Position numbers and translations under genes: made by a program. A DNA stretch of 64,000 bases from Bacteroidota bacterium (GTDB taxonomy: Bacteria; Bacteroidota; Bacteroidia; B-17B0; Aurantibacillaceae): NCBI GenBank assembly GCA_016711805.1, contig JADJSH010000014.1, positions 146,399 to 210,398 on the forward strand. Direction: 5' to 3'. The notes beneath the pieces are model-generated. The model worked only from the letters and a program-made list of their open reading frames with translations. It was not told the DNA's origin and did no database searches. Of this stretch, positions 8,986-17,040 are shown piece after piece. Every line of letters begins with the position of its first letter. The stretch's first letter is position 1.

Positions 8986-10689
8986 CTATTGTTTAATGAA
9001 TTTTTTAACGGAATATTTACCGTTTGATTCAACTTTTACAAAATAAACTCCTGACACCAAATCGCTCACATTAAAAACAACTTCATCCAAACTATTAATT
9101 TCTTTTGACAATAATTCTTTTCCAAGCAAATCAAATACGGAAATATGCGTCGCTAAATTTGTTGATTGATTAAATAAAATTTTAAGTTCAGACAAAACAG
9201 GATTTGGAAACAAATTAAAGTTTTGCTGCTTATCTAACTCTTCAACTGATATGGCTGTGCAATTAGGAGGATTGTTATTATAACTGAAGTTTTTAAGAAA
9301 CTGCATTTCCATTTTTAATTTTGCGCGTGGATTATTAGCTGCTGTATAATCAAACGAAGTACAATGAACAAACTCAATTTCCTGAACATCATGACTATTC
9401 AAATTAAAGGGTCCAATGCCAATCATATATCTTCTGTCGCCTGGCGTGCCTATTTCTGACCAATTAGAAGCGCCGCAAGCTCCATTTGTATAGGTTGTTC
9501 CCGGATACATGAATGGAGTTTGGACTGTACCGCCATAACCATTACCCCCGCATGTAAATGGTGTATTATCTCTCCAATATCCCGACATGTAATTATAATA
9601 CTGAGCTGCGCTGTTAGGGTCTGTTGTATTCAGAGGAACGCCAGTCAAATTGTTATTAAAATAAGTAAATCGGGATAATAATTGCTGTTCGCAAGGCTCA
9701 TCAATAATGCCATTATTGTTATTATCTATTCCATCTGTTGGCATTAAAGGACCTCTTAAAACTTGATAACCTGCTGCCGGGACCAATGCTCCATATCCAC
9801 TCGTTCCTGAAATTGTCTCATCATTAGCATCAGCATTATAAGCGTAACCATAATTTCCTGACACATCGCAACCAATATAATCATCACCATAATAACCTAA
9901 ATCAACATCAGTCCATAAGGTTGTATAGACATCATGATAATTCATACTACTGCGATTAATGATTTTATAATTATAAAAAGTAGCTTTACTCAAAAAAGAA
10001 TTTTGACTTGCTAATGCACTATTTCCATAAGCGTATGCAGTGGCATGAATCTCTACTTTTAAAGGTAGTCCACCAGAACCATGAACCATATTATCATTAA
10101 AAATAAAATACAAACTTTGGTCTCCTTTTATGATAGGATAATCGCCACCTGCTAAAGGATCATAAATACTATTTTGATTCACGTCTACAAAAGGTGCCAT
10201 GTTTTTTGTTTTAGCTCCTGTGCCCTGAGCCGGCCAAGATAACAAGTCTGCTACTGGTGTATAAGTACCATTTTGTACATTGCCATTATTAAAATTTGTA
10301 ATAAATGTATTGATGTCCGATTGATTCAATTTCCAAATTTTATCATATTGGTTGGATGTTGTTGCTGAAATAGATGCATTAGTAGTGTCTAAAGGTCCAG
10401 GCCAAAAATCAACACCACCTGATTGTGTTTGACGATAAGTTTGAGCGGCTACATGTAACTGATTGCCTGCATCAATTCCTCCAATCCATAAACCAGTAGC
10501 AAAATCAGAATGTGCCCCACTTCCTACAGGTACTTCATAAGATGCATTTCCTGTATTCATATTCCAGTGCATGTCGCCTCTATTGTAAACACCTGCTTTT
10601 ACTTGGTTTATATCTAAAAATTTAAGTGGATTTTGCGCAAAAGCGGTAACGCAAAAACACATAACAGAAAATGGCATTAAAGTTTTCAT
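8986..10689 (-). CDS. Secreted protein with T9SS type A sorting domain
   Basis: A 567-residue exported protein. Signal peptide 1-18 (ends AFAQ). The last about 75 residues are a type A T9SS sorting domain (FNLFPNPVLSELKILF, then SVFDLLGKELLSKEI, VSDLVSGVYFVKVESNGK, VKKFIKQ). The middle contains short Asn/Asp-rich loops (DVNQNSIYDPLAGGDYP, DGIDNNNNGIIDEPC) that resemble calcium-binding or dockerin-like turns, with many Tyr/Asn/Gly residues. No catalytic domain is recognisable. The protein is predicted to cross the outer membrane through the T9SS and be released or anchored at the surface. A promoter box is at 10717-10724. Confidence 0.82.
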   Translation of the reverse strand: MKTLMPFSVMCFCVTAFAQNPLKFLDINQVKAGVYNRGDMHWNMNTGNASYEVPVGSGAHSDFATGLWIGGIDAGNQLHVAAQTYRQTQSGGVDFWPGPLDTTNASISATTSNQYDKIWKLNQSDINTFITNFNNGNVQNGTYTPVADLLSWPAQGTGAKTKNMAPFVDVNQNSIYDPLAGGDYPIIKGDQSLYFIFNDNMVHGSGGLPLKVEIHATAYAYGNSALASQNSFLSKATFYNYKIINRSSMNYHDVYTTLWTDVDLGYYGDDYIGCDVSGNYGYAYNADANDETISGTSGYGALVPAAGYQVLRGPLMPTDGIDNNNNGIIDEPCEQQLLSRFTYFNNNLTGVPLNTTDPNSAAQYYNYMSGYWRDNTPFTCGGNGYGGTVQTPFMYPGTTYTNGACGASNWSEIGTPGDRRYMIGIGPFNLNSHDVQEIEFVHCTSFDYTAANNPRAKLKMEMQFLKNFSYNNNPPNCTAISVEELDKQQNFNLFPNPVLSELKILFNQSTNLATHISVFDLLGKELLSKEINSLDEVVFNVSDLVSGVYFVKVESNGKYSVKKFIKQ

Positions 10690-10716
10690 AACTTGTGATT
10701 TAATTGATTCCTAAAT

Positions 10717-10724
10717 CAAAAGTA
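10717..10724 (-). promoter_or_regulatory. Bacteroidota -7 promoter box
   Basis: Reads TACTTTTG on the minus strand (TAnnTTTG), about 28 bases before the ATG of the T9SS cargo gene ending at 8986. Confidence 0.45.
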
Positions 10725-10746
10725 GATACGTGAACTCATAAAAAAA

Positions 10747-10776
10747 GCCCAAACTAACAAATGCGTAGTTTGGACT
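10747..10776 (-). terminator. Rho-independent terminator of the ferritin gene
   Basis: Stem with CCAAACTA pairing TAGTTTGG; on the minus strand it is followed by six T. It lies 34 bases after the ferritin stop. Confidence 0.75.
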
Positions 10777-10809
10777 AATAGATGAGCGGTTTTGAAGGAT
10801 AACTGAAAA

Positions 10810-11343
10810 TTATTCCTTTTCAACTCCTGTTGGAGAAAGGCCTAAAGCTTTACGCTCTTCATTCTTTTTAAAAGTTTTATTTAAGTAATATAAATTTTTC
10901 TCATCGCAACCAACGCGCTTAATCATGTCGATTAATTCATTCACTCCTTTTTCAGATTGTTGTTGCTCTAATACAAATGCTTCTAAAAATTTGAAAGTTG
11001 CAAAATCATTTTCTTCATAAGCTAACTTTGCTAACTTATTTATGGCAACTGTTACTTCATGCTCTAAATCAAACACATAATGAAACACATCCAATAATGT
11101 TTTTAATTTAACCGTGGTGTCTTTTAATGGTTTAATATGTGCAGAGCCTCCATACGTATTGATATACTTATAAATTTCTAACATATGGTCGCGCTCATCG
11201 TTACTAGCAGCGTAAAAATATTCAGCAATACCATCTAAACTTTTTTCTTCGCACCAAGTTGCTAAAGTTAAATATGCGTTAGAAGCATAGGCTTCTTTTT
11301 GAATTTGCTCATTTAAAGCATTTTTTATTTTATTTGATAACAT
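10810..11343 (-). CDS. ftnA: Ferritin (FtnA-type)
   Basis: A 177-residue non-haem ferritin that stores iron as a mineral in a 24-subunit cytosolic shell. Ferroxidase ligands are in the expected places: E17 in the first helix (EQIQKEAYAS), E50 and H53 in NDERDHM, E94 in DLEHEV, and Q127 in the LEQQQSE segment (E126 and E130 nearby). Length, four-helix pattern and the short fifth helix are typical of bacterial FtnA; there is no haem-binding Met of the bacterioferritin type. It is a single-gene unit with its own terminator. No Fur-like site could be recognised by eye. Confidence 0.93.
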   Translation of the reverse strand: MLSNKIKNALNEQIQKEAYASNAYLTLATWCEEKSLDGIAEYFYAASNDERDHMLEIYKYINTYGGSAHIKPLKDTTVKLKTLLDVFHYVFDLEHEVTVAINKLAKLAYEENDFATFKFLEAFVLEQQQSEKGVNELIDMIKRVGCDEKNLYYLNKTFKKNEERKALGLSPTGVEKE

Positions 11344-11461
11344 GTTTTTTCGGATTAAAATTTGTTGTACAATATTACGATTTTAAAACATAAATTTTTA
11401 ACAGACTCTAAAATAAATAATAAATTTATGGAATACTAAAGTCCTTTCGTCTTATATACAA

Positions 11462-12793
11462 ATGAACGCATTGAGAACATATTATTTTTTAATCCTATTA
11501 GGAATAGTTGCTTCGCTAAATGCACAAAACATCACTGTATATGGCAAAGTCACAGATAATGCTACTAGTAAATCCTTGCCTTTTGTATCGGTTCAAATAC
11601 AAAATTCTAACTATGGAGCCAATACCAATAAAAATGGTTCTTTCAGCATTAGTGTTCCCACCAAAAAACATTTATCTGTTTTGTTTAAACTCTTGGGTTA
11701 TACAAACCGAGTTAAAGAATTGGATATTGAAGAAGGACAAGATTCCATCCTTATTAATGTATCTCTTTCTCAATCTTATCTATCGTTAGATACTTTTACG
11801 GTTTACGGCAAAGTAAAACCCGATACTTTAGTTGGCGCACCCGACTATAGCATTTTTGATTTTGATTTTTATGAAGATAAATACATTCTACTCACAGCCG
11901 AAAAAACTTTAGAAAAAGCGCAACTCAAATTAGCGGATGCCAATGGCAAAATATTAACTACTTATTTTGTCCCAAAGGAAGGTGGTGAAGCCAAAGAGTT
12001 TTACCGCGATTATTTAGGTTATACCAATTTGGTTTGTAAAAATTATATCTATCGCATCAATATGTATCATGATCGATTTTTATTAATTCCCTTAAAAGTA
12101 GAAGACGTTAACGCCTATATAAAACCAATTATTGATACCGTAAATGGCAAACTTATTTTTACCGACTATTGGAAAGAATATCCTTTGTTTAACTACCTAA
12201 GTTATAACGAAACCGATAGTACCAAAAAGCAACTCTTAACTATTGAAGATAAAGAATTGATGCATGCATATAATTTTGAATACTATTCACTAAAGCCAAA
12301 GGATAAATTAGAAGCGCGAAGAATTGCTATGGATTTAAAAATGGATAAACACGTGGTAGCATCATTAATGAGTGGGTTTACTAGAAGCATGTTTTACGAG
12401 CCTTTATTTGCACCACTTTATATTATTAAAGATACCATTTGTGTGTTTGACCATTATAAAGATAAACTTTACCATTTAGACAAAAACGGTGTTAAAATAG
12501 ATTCTATCTCTATTAACTATAATCATCCAAAAAACTGGAAGGAATGGAAAAACAAAATGCTAAAAGATGACATAGAGAATTTAATTTATGCGGTGTATGA
12601 TAAAAACGGACATAAATACATTAAACAAATTAGCACACAAACCGGGAAAGAACTAGGAAAATACACCTTGCAATTTCATAGTGCTGATAAATTGAAAATA
12701 CATAATGGTTATGTTTACTATATCTACCGCCCGTATGAAAGTACACAAGAAAAGTTTTTTTATAGAGAGTTGATTACTTTGGATAGAAATTGA
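11462..12793 (+). CDS. Carboxypeptidase-regulatory-like domain plus beta-propeller-like protein
   Basis: A 443-residue exported protein. Signal peptide 1-21 (ends LNAQ). Residues about 23-110 form a regulatory beta sandwich (ITVYGKVTDNATSKSLPFVS, NKNGSFSISVP, VLFKLLGYTN). From about residue 125 the protein has repeated strand-turn patterns (DYSIFDFDFYEDKYILLT, NYIYRINMYHDRFLLIPL, KDTICVFDHYKDKLYHLDKN) typical of six-bladed propeller relatives in Bacteroidota. No catalytic motif is visible and no TonB plug follows the first domain. It is monocistronic as far as can be seen; an inverted repeat begins 11 bases after its stop. Confidence 0.7.
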   Translation: MNALRTYYFLILLGIVASLNAQNITVYGKVTDNATSKSLPFVSVQIQNSNYGANTNKNGSFSISVPTKKHLSVLFKLLGYTNRVKELDIEEGQDSILINVSLSQSYLSLDTFTVYGKVKPDTLVGAPDYSIFDFDFYEDKYILLTAEKTLEKAQLKLADANGKILTTYFVPKEGGEAKEFYRDYLGYTNLVCKNYIYRINMYHDRFLLIPLKVEDVNAYIKPIIDTVNGKLIFTDYWKEYPLFNYLSYNETDSTKKQLLTIEDKELMHAYNFEYYSLKPKDKLEARRIAMDLKMDKHVVASLMSGFTRSMFYEPLFAPLYIIKDTICVFDHYKDKLYHLDKNGVKIDSISINYNHPKNWKEWKNKMLKDDIENLIYAVYDKNGHKYIKQISTQTGKELGKYTLQFHSADKLKIHNGYVYYIYRPYESTQEKFFYRELITLDRN

Positions 12794-12803
12794 GTTTTGA
12801 TTA

Positions 12804-12906
12804 GGAACACGGATTTGACTGATTAAACAGATAAACACGGATAAATTTTGTGTTACTTTATTAAAAAATCAGCGTGAATCGATTCCATCCGTTTTATCCG
12901 TGTTCC
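12804..12906. repeat. Imperfect intergenic palindromic repeat
   Basis: Outer arms are exact inverted copies: GGAACACGGAT at 12804-12814 and ATCCGTGTTCC at 12896-12906. A further AACACGGAT at 12834-12842 repeats the arm in direct orientation, and the inner parts stay loosely complementary. The element is AT-rich, non-coding, and lies between two plus-strand genes. It resembles short palindromic intergenic repeats that are scattered in many Bacteroidota genomes. Confidence 0.6.
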
Positions 12907-12973
12907 AATTGTTAACATTGTAATAGTTTTTTTATTGAGTTTTTATTCGCATTTTCGTTACGCCGATTAAGCT

Positions 12974-14026
12974 ATGATGAAAACCCTTAAAACACCCATT
13001 TTAACTTTAGTACTTAGTGCTATTTCGGCGGTTATACAAACTTTTTTAGTTTCTTATATTTCCTATAAAATCAATAATAGTTTTGATTTAGCCGTTTGTT
13101 TGCTCTCATTTTTCATCTCCTTTATTGTGAGTTTTTTTATTATTTATTTTTTATACAGCAATATAATTTTCGAAAAAATTGATAAACTCTATGTCTTGGT
13201 AAAAGAACAACAACCTAAAGAAATACCTAATACCGAATTTCAGTTAGATGAAGTAGATTCGATTGACCGACTTGAAGAGGAAATAAAAAAACTAGCACAA
13301 GAAAGAAATAAAGAATTAGAACAAACCCGTAACCTAGATAGTTACCGAAAAGAATTTTTGGGCAATGTATCTCACGAATTAAAAACACCCATCTTCAACA
13401 TACAAGGTTACGTTTCTACCTTAATTGATGGTGGTATTAACGACCCAAGCATCAATGTAGAATACCTGAAACGCGCTGATAAAAGCGTGGATAGGATGAT
13501 ACAAATTATTGATGATTTAGAAACCATCTCACAATTAGAAGTTGGTACGCTAGAACTTGACCCAGAAGTGTATGACATAGCTCAACAAATAAAAGATATT
13601 ATCGATGCTTTGGAATTTCAGGCAAGTAAGCAAAATATAAAATTACAATTAGCTAAAAAATACGATAAAGCTATTTTAGTAAAAGCCGATAAATTTAGAA
13701 TACGCCAAGTATTAGTTAACTTAATTACCAATAGCATTAAGTATGGTAAAGAAAACGGTAAAACCACCATCTCCCTAAATTTATTTGACGAGCAGGTAAT
13801 TGTTGAAGTAAAAGATAACGGTATTGGTATTGACGAAAAACATTTACCTCGTTTGTTTGAACGTTTTTACCGTGTGGATAAAGGTCGTAGTCGCGAACAA
13901 GGTGGCACAGGTTTAGGCTTAGCCATTGTAAAACATATTATTGAAGGTCACGGCGAAACCATTGACGTTATTAGCAAAGTAAACGAAGGAACTACCATTA
14001 GTTTTACCTTGAAGAGAGGAAATTAG
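12974..14026 (+). CDS. Membrane sensor histidine kinase (PhoR-like), orphan
   Basis: A 350-residue kinase. Two membrane segments (about 8-30 and 40-62) leave almost no periplasmic loop, so sensing is probably within the membrane or cytosolic. A charged, coiled-coil-like linker (about 90-122) leads to HisKA with the phospho-acceptor H134 in VSHELKTP. ATP-binding motifs are complete: N box NLITNS (N249, N253), G1 box DNGIGID (281-287), the FERFYR F box and G2 box GGTGLGLA (310-317). The Bacteroidota PhoR-like group usually pairs with a response regulator in the same operon; none is encoded beside it, so the partner must be elsewhere. A second ATG follows the first immediately; either may start translation. 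Confidence 0.9.
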   Translation: MMKTLKTPILTLVLSAISAVIQTFLVSYISYKINNSFDLAVCLLSFFISFIVSFFIIYFLYSNIIFEKIDKLYVLVKEQQPKEIPNTEFQLDEVDSIDRLEEEIKKLAQERNKELEQTRNLDSYRKEFLGNVSHELKTPIFNIQGYVSTLIDGGINDPSINVEYLKRADKSVDRMIQIIDDLETISQLEVGTLELDPEVYDIAQQIKDIIDALEFQASKQNIKLQLAKKYDKAILVKADKFRIRQVLVNLITNSIKYGKENGKTTISLNLFDEQVIVEVKDNGIGIDEKHLPRLFERFYRVDKGRSREQGGTGLGLAIVKHIIEGHGETIDVISKVNEGTTISFTLKRGN

Positions 14027-14058
14027 ATTTTGTGTTCTTGAATTACGAATTAGGGCGT

Positions 14059-14075
14059 GTTATAGTTTCAAGCGC
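14059..14075. repeat. Left arm of an inverted repeat pair flanking the YwqK-like gene
   Basis: The sequence GTTATAGTTTCAAGCGC is an imperfect inverted copy of GCGCTTGTTACCTATAAC at 14655-14672, on the other side of the 14122-14634 gene. Confidence 0.4.
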
Positions 14076-14121
14076 CATGTAGTTTTAACACAGCTTTTGT
14101 GTCTGCCGATAACAAGAAACA

Positions 14122-14634
14122 CTATTTTTTTATTTCAATACCGTCATTGTATACGATAGTCTTTTCTAATTCACCATTTTCTTTATAGTAAAACCATTCA
14201 CCAATTCTCACGGAACAATATCCTCTGTCAAATAGTTTTGTGTAGTTTTGGTCTAGCGGAGTTTTATGGTACCCTTTTACTTTTATTTTACCGTTGTTAT
14301 ATCTCTCAATATATACTCCAATTCCACAGTCTGTATAAAAGTCTCCTTCATATGTGATTTTACCTTTTACTTTATTTATTAAATAGCAAGGCGTACACTT
14401 TGATGAAGGGTCTGGAAATTTAAGATAGTCTTCATATTCTTGTTCTGTAACTTTCTTTTTACCAATGTAATATTTGCATTTAGTTGGGCTAACTTGTCCT
14501 GATGATAAGCTGTCACGCCAACACTCCCTTCTCGTATTCTTTTCTTTTGCATTTGGTTCAACAATAGTGTCAAGTTGAGAGAAGACAACATTACAATGAA
14601 ATGCTAAAAAAAGTATGATAATTATTCGTGTCAT
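14122..14634 (-). CDS. Exported YwqK/MORN-like repeat protein
   Basis: A 170-residue protein with a signal peptide (1-19, ends VFSQ). The C-terminal half (about 90-168) has short GxxxxEG.Y/F and NGxxKxKGxY repeats (GKITYEGDFY, NNGKIKVKGYH, GEWFYYKENGELEK) that resemble the MORN variant found in YwqK-family proteins, a family sometimes labelled as an antitoxin although most exported members have no known partner. There is a CTPC pair at about residues 93-96. No toxin-like gene adjoins it. The gene stands alone between the histidine kinase and the antiporter, bordered on both sides by related inverted repeats, which suggests a separately acquired unit. Confidence 0.55.
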   Translation of the reverse strand: MTRIIIILFLAFHCNVVFSQLDTIVEPNAKEKNTRRECWRDSLSSGQVSPTKCKYYIGKKKVTEQEYEDYLKFPDPSSKCTPCYLINKVKGKITYEGDFYTDCGIGVYIERYNNGKIKVKGYHKTPLDQNYTKLFDRGYCSVRIGEWFYYKENGELEKTIVYNDGIEIKK

Positions 14635-14654
14635 TGTCTTTGTATTTTATCGCT

Positions 14655-14672
14655 GCGCTTGTTACCTATAAC
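14655..14672. repeat. Right arm of the inverted repeat pair flanking the YwqK-like gene
   Basis: GCGCTTGTTACCTATAAC, complementary with a small gap difference to the arm at 14059-14075. Confidence 0.4.
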
Positions 14673-14696
14673 TAGCTTATACCCGATATAAACCTT

Positions 14697-14737
14697 AGGT
14701 TATCTCGCTATAACTTTGTAGATAACCGAAGTTCGGT
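14697..14737. other. Two overlapping stem-loops in the spacer before the antiporter stop
   Basis: GGTTATCT at 14698-14705 pairs with AGATAACC at 14720-14727, and ACCGAA-G-TTCGGT at 14725-14737 is itself a palindrome. Neither is followed by a T run, so they are not standard terminators. They belong to the same structured spacer as the inverted repeat at 14655. Confidence 0.4.
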
Positions 14738-14771
14738 TACGGATATTTTAATATTTAAATTATTAAATCTT

Positions 14772-16916
14772 CTACTTCTCTCCCTTAAAAATATCTTTAA
14801 TCTTATCTTTTAAATGGATTACTTTTTCGATATTTTCCTGAAAAGCAGGAACTGTCATTTCTGTGATTTGTGAATCACTTAATGATTTTAAAGACTCAGG
14901 ATAAAACACTATAAAACTTGTAAATTCATTGTTTTTATTCAATGTTTTAGGCATATTATCTATATGAAAATCAAAGGATACCGTTTGTTTACGACTGCTT
15001 AAAAAGATGTATAAATCATCTTCTTTAACTTTTTCAATAATATCGCTGTCCTCAAAACCGCTTACCATTAAGTAATTATAAAACTCACGTTTTTTATCTT
15101 TATTTAAGGTTGTAAAGGCATCAATCGTTTTTTGCTCTCCATAAATAATGGCATTACTACCCATTTGCTTCAATACCGAATTAATTTTACGAACTACTAA
15201 ATTAAATCCGCTTTCCAGCTCAGAGTTTGGTGCCAATAAAACAATAATACGTTTATAGGTATTTAAGGGTTGTAATACTTTAGAGATAACAATAGCTTGT
15301 TTGGTTTTTACTAGCAAATTATCAGCAATACTTCCAAAAATTAAATTTCCAGAGCCTGATTGTGCTTTCCAGCTAATTAATATATCCGAAATACTATAAG
15401 CTTTAGCCGAACGAGCAATTCCATCCACAATACTTAAATCAACCTTTTTAAGTACTTGCACTTTTTTATCGCCTGACGAAATTTGCTCTACCACGCTATC
15501 AATTACTTTTTTTACAATGTTGATACGTTCGTCGGCATCTTCATTTTCTTCAACGATGGACAAAGGGTAAATTGGCTCATGCGATTTATCGTCTTTAATA
15601 ATTAAAGCCAAATCAATTAAACGCGCAATATTTTCGGGGTTGCTCACTGGTATTAAAATACGCTCTGTTCTATCAATTATTTTTTTAGAAGTTTCTTTAT
15701 CGGTAATGGCAATTTTACGGGCTGCTCTTTCCGTAACAAACGAACTTACCATGCAGGTAATTAAAATTAAGATGATGGTTCCGTTAATCACATTTTGATC
15801 GAACAAGCCAATATCATATCCCACTTTTATAACTGCTAATGTAGCGGCTGCGTGAGAGGCACTTAAGCCGAACATTACTCGCTTTTCGTGTTTCGTATAT
15901 TTATATATAGCACCAGTTACTTGAGCGGCTAGCCATTTAGTAATTAGGGCAACAAAACTTAAGATACCGGCAAAAATTAAAGCATCAGTTCCTTTTAAAA
16001 ACACGGTAAAATCAACCAGCATACCCGCACTAATTAAGAAGAAAGGAATAAACAAGGTATTACCAATAAACACTACACGGTTCATTAATACAGAGTTATG
16101 AGGAATGACACGATTTAATGCTAAACCAGCTAAGAAAGCACCAATAATAGGTTCAACACCTGCTAACTCAGAAAAGAAACCTGCAATAAATACAACTGCT
16201 AATACATAGATGTATTGCGAACTCCCTTGTCCTTCGATGTTTCTAAAAAACCAACGACTTACTTTGGGCAATAAATATAAAACCGCAAAACATAGTAAAC
16301 CTAAGGAAACAACTAATCTTAGCCAAAACATGGCGTTGATTTCGCCACCAACTACATTAGTGATCACACCCAATAAAATAAGCACGGCGCTATCGGTGAT
16401 AATAGTTCCTCCAAAAGAAATTTGTACGGCTCTGTTTTTTACAATGCCCATGTTGCTTACAATGGGATAACTCAATAGCGTGTGAGTTGAAAACATGCTA
16501 GCTAACAATAATGCTGGCCATAAGGTAAAACCAAATATGTATGTGCAAACTAAAAAACCAATGCTAATGGGAATAAAAAAAGTAAAAGCTCCAAATACCA
16601 AACTTTTGCTTCGGTTTTGTTTGTACTCCTGCATATCAATTTCTAAACCAGCCAAAAACATAATATAGAGTAAGCCCGTTTTACTGAATAACTCAAAGCT
16701 AGTTGACTTTTCGATAATGTGTAAGGTATGCGGCCCAATAATAACACCCGCTATAATTAAACCAATAATACCTGGAATGCGGAAGCGCTTTAAAACCAAA
16801 GGCGCAAATAAAATGATAAGAAGGGTTAAGGCTAAAATTAATACAGGATTTTTTACCGGCAGGTAATGACTAAAAAAATCGTGAAAGGATTGCAAGTTGC
16901 CAGCAAGTAAAAACAT
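14772..16916 (-). CDS. CPA2-type cation/proton antiporter with C-terminal Usp-like domain
   Basis: A 714-residue inner-membrane protein. About 12 membrane segments cover residues 22-405 (Na_H_Exchanger fold), with conserved features such as GLIIAGVIIGPHTL, FLAGLEIDM, the discontinuous helix region and VEPIIGAFLAGLALNR. A cytosolic tail (about 415-560) resembles universal stress protein domains (RILIPVSNPENIARLIDLAL, then SISDILISWKAQSGSGNLIF with the G.I.DNLLVK nucleotide-loop-like block), and a second, weaker repeat follows. The usual role is Na+ or K+ exchange for H+; the ion cannot be told from sequence. It has its own promoter box at 16932-16939. Confidence 0.88.
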   Translation of the reverse strand: MFLLAGNLQSFHDFFSHYLPVKNPVLILALTLLIILFAPLVLKRFRIPGIIGLIIAGVIIGPHTLHIIEKSTSFELFSKTGLLYIMFLAGLEIDMQEYKQNRSKSLVFGAFTFFIPISIGFLVCTYIFGFTLWPALLLASMFSTHTLLSYPIVSNMGIVKNRAVQISFGGTIITDSAVLILLGVITNVVGGEINAMFWLRLVVSLGLLCFAVLYLLPKVSRWFFRNIEGQGSSQYIYVLAVVFIAGFFSELAGVEPIIGAFLAGLALNRVIPHNSVLMNRVVFIGNTLFIPFFLISAGMLVDFTVFLKGTDALIFAGILSFVALITKWLAAQVTGAIYKYTKHEKRVMFGLSASHAAATLAVIKVGYDIGLFDQNVINGTIILILITCMVSSFVTERAARKIAITDKETSKKIIDRTERILIPVSNPENIARLIDLALIIKDDKSHEPIYPLSIVEENEDADERINIVKKVIDSVVEQISSGDKKVQVLKKVDLSIVDGIARSAKAYSISDILISWKAQSGSGNLIFGSIADNLLVKTKQAIVISKVLQPLNTYKRIIVLLAPNSELESGFNLVVRKINSVLKQMGSNAIIYGEQKTIDAFTTLNKDKKREFYNYLMVSGFEDSDIIEKVKEDDLYIFLSSRKQTVSFDFHIDNMPKTLNKNNEFTSFIVFYPESLKSLSDSQITEMTVPAFQENIEKVIHLKDKIKDIFKGEK

Positions 16917-16931
16917 AAATTAACTTTAAAA

Positions 16932-16939
16932 CAAAAATA
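16932..16939 (-). promoter_or_regulatory. Bacteroidota -7 promoter box
   Basis: Reads TATTTTTG on the minus strand, about 15 bases before the antiporter ATG. This gives a very short leader. Confidence 0.45.
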
Positions 16940-17040
16940 GAGAATTAAAGTTTACTAAAGACAAAATACCAGAAATATGTCTGATTATACTTTGGTAATG
17001 CATGCGCTAAAGCAAAGGGGAACCAACAAAAAATACGATA

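Noticed and set aside
14059..14672. Integron attC-like sites around the YwqK-like gene
   Set aside because: The arms start with GTT and end with AAC, but they do not fit the RYYYAAC / GTTRRRY core pattern and no integrase is present.
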